Source: an uncultured Oscillospiraceae bacterium (GTDB taxonomy: Bacteria > Bacillota > Clostridia > Oscillospirales > Oscillospiraceae). Taken from it: a stretch of DNA of 25,508 bases. The notes below the pieces were generated by a model. That model had not been told where the DNA came from, searched no databases, and worked only from the letters and a program-made list of their open reading frames with translations. Numbering within the stretch: the stretch's first letter is position 1; every line of letters starts with the position of its first letter. Made by a program: the position numbers and the translations under genes. Positions 21,465 to 25,508 of the stretch are shown one piece after another. The stretch spans positions 1 through 25,508 of the forward strand of contig CATZRD010000035.1 in the NCBI GenBank assembly GCA_958423465.1, in the 5' to 3' direction.

Positions 21465-23507
21465 ATGTCCCGCAAAGAGAAAGACACAAAGCCCGCCGTC
21501 GTCCCGGAGGGGGCCGACGCGTCCATGGAGGACGTGATGCGCAAGTACGACCGGGAGTCCGCCACCCGCATCTGGGAGGGGAAGCCCCAGGTGGTGGTGC
21601 GCTGCGTCATGGCGGCGTTCTCCCTGTACTGCATCTGGTCCACCCTGTTCAGCACCGCGGACCTGCCGGTCCGGCTGACGGCGTTTCTGGGGCTCATCAT
21701 CGTGATGGGCTACCTGACCTATCCCGCCAAGAGCCACCATGTGCGGCCCAACTCCATGCCCTGGTACGATATCGTGCTGATGGTCCTGGGGGCGGGGTCC
21801 TTCTTCTACTACTGCTTCAATTATATGACCATCGTCAAGACCGTCACCAGCGCCTCCAAGATGACCGGGTTCTACGCCATCCTGGGCGTGGTGGGGATCC
21901 TGTGCCTGGCGGAGCTGTGCCGCCGCTGCGTGGGGATTCCCATTCTGTGCGTGGTGGGCGCGCTGCTGGTGTACACCGTGGTGAGCGGGCTTCAGGCCCA
22001 GGGCCTGGAGAACTGGCGGCTGGCGGTCTACCGCATCATCTACACCCTGTTCTTCGGCACCTCCGGCGTGCTGGCCACCCCGGTCCAGGTGTGCGCCAAA
22101 TTCATCGCCGTGTTCATCATCTTCGGCGCGTTCCTGGAGCGCACCGGCATCTCCGGCTTCTTCATCGATCTGGCCAACTCCCTGGCGGGCAGCTCCTCCG
22201 GCGGCCCGGCCAAGGTGGCGGTCATCTCCTCCGCCCTGTGCGGCATGGTGTCCGGCTCCTCCGTGGGCAACACCGTGACCACCGGGTCCGTCACCATCCC
22301 CATGATGAAGAAAACCGGCTACAAGGGGGAGTTCGCCGGAGCGGTAGAGGCCGCGGCCTCCACCGGCGGCCAGATCATGCCCCCCATCATGGGCGCCGCC
22401 GCCTTCCTGATGGCGGAGTATATGGACATCACCTACGGCGAGGTGGCCCTGCGGGCCATTCTGCCCGCGGTGCTGTACTTCACCGGCATTTTCATCTCCG
22501 TCCACCTGGAGGCCAAGCGGCTGAATCTGAAGGGCATCCCCCGGGATCAGCTGCCCAGGGCGCGGCTGCTGATGCGCCGAATCTACCTGTTGGCGCCGCT
22601 GGTCCTGCTGGTGTGGATGGTGTCCGCCAATATCCGCTCCCTGCAGTTTTCCGCCTCCGTGGCCATCGTGGCGGCGATTCTGGTGAGCCTGCCCGGCGTG
22701 CTGAGCGATAACCGGAGCGCCGACCGAAAGACCATGCTGGCGGGGGCCGCCAGGCAGACCGGCAGCACCATTCTGGGCGCGCTGGACGCCGGCGGCCGGG
22801 GCTGCATCACCGTGGCGGTGGCCTGCTCTATGGCCGGCATGGTGGCCGGCTGCATCACCGTGACCGGCCTGGCCTCCCGGCTGGTCAGCGCGGTGGTCAA
22901 TATCAGCAGCATGATCCCCATTCCGGCGCTGGCGACGTTTATCGCGCTGTTTTTGACCATGCTGTGCTGTATCGTGCTGGGCATGGGCGTGCCCACCACC
23001 GCCAACTACTGCATCATGGCCTCCACCTGCGCCCCCATCCTCATTGAGCTGGGCATCAGCCGTATGGCGGCCCACTTCTTCGTGTTCTACTTCGGCATCG
23101 TGGCGGACATCACGCCGCCGGTGGCCCTGGCCGCCTACGCCGGGTCCGCTATCGCCAAGGCGGACCCCATGAAGACCGGCGTCAACGCCACCCGCCTGGC
23201 CATCGCGGCCTTTGTGGTGCCCTACATCTTTGCCATGAACCCCGCCATGCTCTTTGTGGATACGGTGTGGTACGAGGTCATCCTGATCACCGCCACCGCT
23301 CTGCTGGGCATTTTCGGCATCGCCGCCGGTCTGGGGGGCTATGTGTTCCGCCCCATGAAGTGGTGGAGCCGGGCGCTGTGCATCGTGGGCGGCCTAGGCA
23401 TGATGATCCCCGGCACCGCCACGGACATCGTGGGGCTGGTCCTGGTGGGCGGCGTCTGCCTCATGGACTATCTGGCCGTCAGAAAGGAACGGACCGCTCT
23501 GGCGTGA
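21465..23507 (+). CDS. TRAP transporter fused permease (DctQM-type, TAXI system)
   Basis: Cytoplasmic-membrane permease that takes substrate from the TAXI binding protein, powered by an ion gradient. It has 680 residues, about 16 hydrophobic segments. The N-terminal part (about 40-200) corresponds to the small DctQ subunit and the rest to the large DctM subunit, the fusion usual for TAXI systems. Visible DctM marks are A-V-F-I-I-F-G-A-F-L-E-R-T-G, S-G-S-S-V-G-N-T-V-T-T-G-S, G-G-Q-I-M-P-P-I-M-G-A-A-A-F and L-G-M-G-V-P-T-T-A-N-Y. A strong ribosome-binding site (AAAAGGAGGT) precedes the ATG. It is 160 nt downstream of the binding-protein gene. Confidence 0.97.
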   Translation: MSRKEKDTKPAVVPEGADASMEDVMRKYDRESATRIWEGKPQVVVRCVMAAFSLYCIWSTLFSTADLPVRLTAFLGLIIVMGYLTYPAKSHHVRPNSMPWYDIVLMVLGAGSFFYYCFNYMTIVKTVTSASKMTGFYAILGVVGILCLAELCRRCVGIPILCVVGALLVYTVVSGLQAQGLENWRLAVYRIIYTLFFGTSGVLATPVQVCAKFIAVFIIFGAFLERTGISGFFIDLANSLAGSSSGGPAKVAVISSALCGMVSGSSVGNTVTTGSVTIPMMKKTGYKGEFAGAVEAAASTGGQIMPPIMGAAAFLMAEYMDITYGEVALRAILPAVLYFTGIFISVHLEAKRLNLKGIPRDQLPRARLLMRRIYLLAPLVLLVWMVSANIRSLQFSASVAIVAAILVSLPGVLSDNRSADRKTMLAGAARQTGSTILGALDAGGRGCITVAVACSMAGMVAGCITVTGLASRLVSAVVNISSMIPIPALATFIALFLTMLCCIVLGMGVPTTANYCIMASTCAPILIELGISRMAAHFFVFYFGIVADITPPVALAAYAGSAIAKADPMKTGVNATRLAIAAFVVPYIFAMNPAMLFVDTVWYEVILITATALLGIFGIAAGLGGYVFRPMKWWSRALCIVGGLGMMIPGTATDIVGLVLVGGVCLMDYLAVRKERTALA

Positions 23508-23528
23508 TCTTCCCCGGAACTGAATCAG

Positions 23529-23563
23529 AAGCCCGCCGCCGGTCCATCCGGCGGCGGGCTTTT
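23529..23563 (+). terminator. Terminator of the TAXI-TRAP unit
   Basis: A 14-bp perfect stem AAGCCCGCCGCCGG (23529-23542) with CCGGCGGCGGGCTT (23548-23561), loop TCCAT, followed by TTC. Only a short T-run, but a very stable stem. Confidence 0.88.
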
Positions 23564-23578
23564 CGCCGTGGGGGGCGT

Positions 23579-23605
23579 ACCCTCCCCGGGGCCGGGGCAT
23601 AGACT
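23579..23605 (+). promoter_or_regulatory. Possible sigma-K-type (late sporulation) promoter
   Basis: AC (23579-23580), 17 nt, then CATAGACT (23598-23605) resembles the sigma-K pattern AC-N16/17-CATAnnnT. No sigma-A pair is visible here. Such short, degenerate motifs occur by chance, so this is tentative. Confidence 0.35.
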
Positions 23606-23635
23606 GGCGTAACGAGGGAAGAAGGAGGTCTATCT

Positions 23636-24373
23636 ATGCCCATCATCTATCTCAGCCCGTCCACCCAAGAGTCCAACCCCTACATCACCGGCAGCGGCAG
23701 CGAGGAATACTGGATGAACCGCATCGCCGACGCCATGATCCCTTATCTCAACAGCTCCGGCATCCGTTATACCCGAAACACCCCGGACATGACCGCCGGC
23801 AGCTCCATCCGCCAGGCCAACGCCGGCTGGTACGACTTTTACCTGGCCATCCACTCCAACGCCTCCGGCCCGGGAAACGAGGGAAGGAACCGGGGCATCA
23901 TCGCCTTTTACTACCCGGCCAGCACCCAGGGCCAGCGGGCCGCCCAGATCTTTGCCAACAACCTGAAGGGCATCTACCCGCTGCCGGACAAAGTGACCAC
24001 CCGGTCCACCACCAGCCTGGGGGAGGTGCGGGATTCCCGGTTCCCGGCGGTGCTGCTGGAGATCGGCTACCATGACAACGTTCAGGACGCCAGGTGGATC
24101 GAATCCAACGTCACGGAGATCGCCCGGAATCTGGTTATCAGCCTGACCGACTACTTCGACCTGCCCTTCATCTGGCCGGAGGACCCCTGGGAGGGGACGG
24201 TCCGCGCCGGCGGCGGGACGCTGAACCTCCGGGCCCGGCCGGAGATGGACGCCGCCGTCATCGCCAACATCCCCCACGGGGCGTCGGTGCGGGTCTACGG
24301 GCAGACCGGTCCCTGGTCCGTGGTGCGCTACGGCGACTATGTGGGCTACGCCGCCAGCCGCTTTATCGCCTGA
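23636..24373 (+). CDS. N-acetylmuramoyl-L-alanine amidase with C-terminal SH3 domain
   Basis: Peptidoglycan hydrolase of the Amidase_3 type that cuts the bond between MurNAc and L-alanine. It has 245 residues. The catalytic domain (about 2-175) shows E24, H73 in A-I-H-S-N-A-S, and the catalytic glutamate E142 in V-L-L-E-I-G-Y-H-D-N. The first zinc ligand, a histidine in the usual D-P-G-H-G-G, is absent; the corresponding loop reads L-S-P-S-T-Q, as in a subset of clostridial members. Residues about 186-245 form a bacterial SH3 domain (L-N-L-R-A-R-P). No signal peptide is present, as in CwlC-type enzymes released by mother-cell lysis. AAGGAGGT (23622-23629) precedes the ATG. Activity with the altered zinc site is uncertain. 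Confidence 0.88.
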   Translation: MPIIYLSPSTQESNPYITGSGSEEYWMNRIADAMIPYLNSSGIRYTRNTPDMTAGSSIRQANAGWYDFYLAIHSNASGPGNEGRNRGIIAFYYPASTQGQRAAQIFANNLKGIYPLPDKVTTRSTTSLGEVRDSRFPAVLLEIGYHDNVQDARWIESNVTEIARNLVISLTDYFDLPFIWPEDPWEGTVRAGGGTLNLRARPEMDAAVIANIPHGASVRVYGQTGPWSVVRYGDYVGYAASRFIA

Positions 24374-24415
24374 CGGGGCCGCCGCTGGCCGGAAGGCCCC
24401 GGCCCGGTTTTCACG

Positions 24416-24450
24416 CCGCCGGAAAAGGACTGGACTTTTCCGGCGGTTTG
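24416..24450 (+). terminator. Terminator downstream of the amidase gene
   Basis: A 12-bp stem CCGCCGGAAAAG (24416-24427) with CTTTTCCGGCGG (24435-24446), loop GACTGGA, followed by TTTG. Confidence 0.85.
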
Positions 24451-24453
24451 CTC

Positions 24454-24483
24454 TTGACAGATGGCGGGTAAAGCGAGTATTAT
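24454..24483 (+). promoter_or_regulatory. Sigma-A promoter of rny
   Basis: TTGACA (24454-24459), 18 nt, TATTAT (24478-24483). The start would be near 24490, giving a ~115-nt leader with a GC-rich hairpin (GCCCGGC/GCCGGGC near 24535-24553) before the ribosome-binding site. Confidence 0.85.
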
Positions 24484-24604
24484 TGAATAGGAATCGTGTC
24501 GGCGGGGGATAGGGGCCCGCGCCGGATTTTCCCATGCCCGGCGGCCTGCCGGGCAGGCCAAAGACCCAGAGCCATACAAATTGACAGTAGGAGGAAGACC
24601 TGAA

Positions 24605-25508
24605 ATGCCATTTGGACCCATTCACTTCGTGGTGATCGCCGTCGCCGTCGTGGTGTCTGCCGTGGCTTTCTTCCTTATCGGGTATCACTATCGCAAGTCG
24701 GTCTCCGAAAAGGAGATCTCCAGCGCCGAAGAGGAGGCGCGCCGCATCATCAACGAGGCCATCAAGAGCTCCGAGAGCAAAAAGCGCGAGGCGCTGGTGG
24801 AGGCCAAGGAGGAGATCCTGCGCTCCCGTAGTGAGTACGAGAAGGAAGAAAAGAGCCGCCGGGCGGACCTGCAGAAGCAGGAGCGGCGGCTGCAGCAGAA
24901 GGAAGAAAATCTGGACCGAAAGACCGAGAACATCGAGAAGAAGGAAGAAGCCCTCAACCAGAAGCACGCCCAGGCGGACCGGGAGCAGGAGGAGATCCTG
25001 ACCATCAAGCGCAGCCAGACCGAGATGCTGGAGCGCATTTCCGGCTTTACCGCGGAAGAGGCGAAGAATTACCTCATCTCCCAGGTGGAGTCCGAGGTGA
25101 CCCATGAGACGGCCCTGAAGATCAAGGAGATCGAGGCCAGGGCCAAGGAGGAGGCGGACCAGCGGGCCCGGGAGATCGTGGCTACCGCTATCCAGCGCTG
25201 CGCCGCGGATCACGCCTCCGAGATCACCGTCAGTGTGGTTCCCCTGCCCAATGACGAGATGAAGGGCCGCATCATCGGCCGCGAGGGCCGCAACATCCGC
25301 ACCATCGAGACCCTCACCGGCGTGGACCTCATCATCGACGATACCCCCGAGGCCATCACCGTGTCCTGCTTCGAGCCGGTGCGCCGGGAGATCGCCCGGG
25401 TGGCTTTGGAGAAGCTGATCGCCGACGGGCGCATCCATCCCACCCACATTGAGGAGATGGTGGAGAAGGCCCGCCGGGAGGTGGACGCCGTCATCAAGAG
25501 CGAGGGCG
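24605..25508 (+). CDS. rny: Ribonuclease Y, 3' end outside the window
   Basis: Membrane-anchored endoribonuclease that starts decay and processing of many mRNAs in Firmicutes. 301 of about 510-520 residues are present. An N-terminal hydrophobic anchor (about 6-27) is followed by a long charged coiled coil (about 35-195, Glu/Lys/Arg/Gln-rich). Next comes the KH RNA-binding domain with G-R-I-I-G-R-E-G-R-N-I-R and T-G-V-D-L-I-I-D-D-T-P-E-A. The catalytic HD domain lies beyond the window edge. AGGAGG (24589-24594) lies 10 nt before the ATG. It is a separate unit with its own promoter. Confidence 0.97.
   Translation, partial: MPFGPIHFVVIAVAVVVSAVAFFLIGYHYRKSVSEKEISSAEEEARRIINEAIKSSESKKREALVEAKEEILRSRSEYEKEEKSRRADLQKQERRLQQKEENLDRKTENIEKKEEALNQKHAQADREQEEILTIKRSQTEMLERISGFTAEEAKNYLISQVESEVTHETALKIKEIEARAKEEADQRAREIVATAIQRCAADHASEITVSVVPLPNDEMKGRIIGREGRNIRTIETLTGVDLIIDDTPEAITVSCFEPVRREIARVALEKLIADGRIHPTHIEEMVEKARREVDAVIKSEG

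Overview
The window looks like chromosomal DNA from a GC-rich anaerobic member of the Clostridia, most like the Oscillospiraceae (Flavonifractor/Lawsonibacter/Intestinimonas type). The pointers are strong AAGGAGG ribosome-binding sites, sigma-A type promoters, a T-box leader in front of thrS, a V/A-type ATPase operon in the Enterococcus-like order, a GGGtGRT gene pair, a TAXI-TRAP transporter, a spore-lysis-like amidase and RNase Y. The taxonomic placement is inference, since no rRNA gene is present.

Layout. (1) 1-3169: the 3' part of dnaK, then dnaJ and a ribose-5-phosphate isomerase gene (rpiB). (2) 3170-3496: a gene-free stretch carrying a chain of stem-loops, bounded by two copies of a 30-nt sequence that is the 3' end of rpiB, followed by a 16-bp hairpin. 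(3) 3497-3814: a short membrane-anchored protein, possibly a truncated gene. (4) 3836-12781: a complete nine-gene V/A-type ATPase operon (stalk subunit-I-K-E-C-F-A-B-D) with promoter and terminator; the K subunit carries the full sodium-binding signature. (5) 12815-14484, minus strand: ridA behind a PLP-dependent C-S lyase gene, a producer/detoxifier pair. (6) 14545-14933: a probable cobalamin riboswitch with its own promoter but no recognisable gene behind it, ended by a hairpin. (7) 15005-16884: a consensus-perfect promoter driving an IscU/NifU-like protein and a GGGtGRT protein, an isolated unit of unknown function. (8) 17162-17822: an XRE-type repressor gene (minus) divergent from a 57-aa small protein. 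(9) 17819-19979: T-box (specifier ACC) and thrS, whose product lacks the N-terminal TGS domain. (10) 19980-23563: a TAXI-TRAP transporter with a lipoprotein binding subunit and a fused DctQM permease, separated by a 21-bp hairpin. (11) 23579-24450: an amidase with an SH3 domain. (12) 24454-25508: the 5' part of rny.

The most unusual item is the TAXI solute-binding protein at 20315-21304. The segment that normally forms the C-terminus of this family (its conserved Y-H-P-G-A-A-K-Y end) sits directly behind the lipoprotein signal, and the protein stops where that segment would normally begin. Every part of the fold appears once, in a circularly permuted order and in an open frame. The other items worth pursuing are the multi-hairpin element at the rpiB end, the orphan riboswitch, and the GGGtGRT pair with its very strong promoter.

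How the parts relate: the ATPase would couple ATP to a sodium gradient. The TAXI-TRAP system belongs to a class of ion-gradient-driven importers and could draw on such a gradient, although the two are not linked genetically beyond being in the same window. The remaining units are independent transcription units with their own promoters and terminators.
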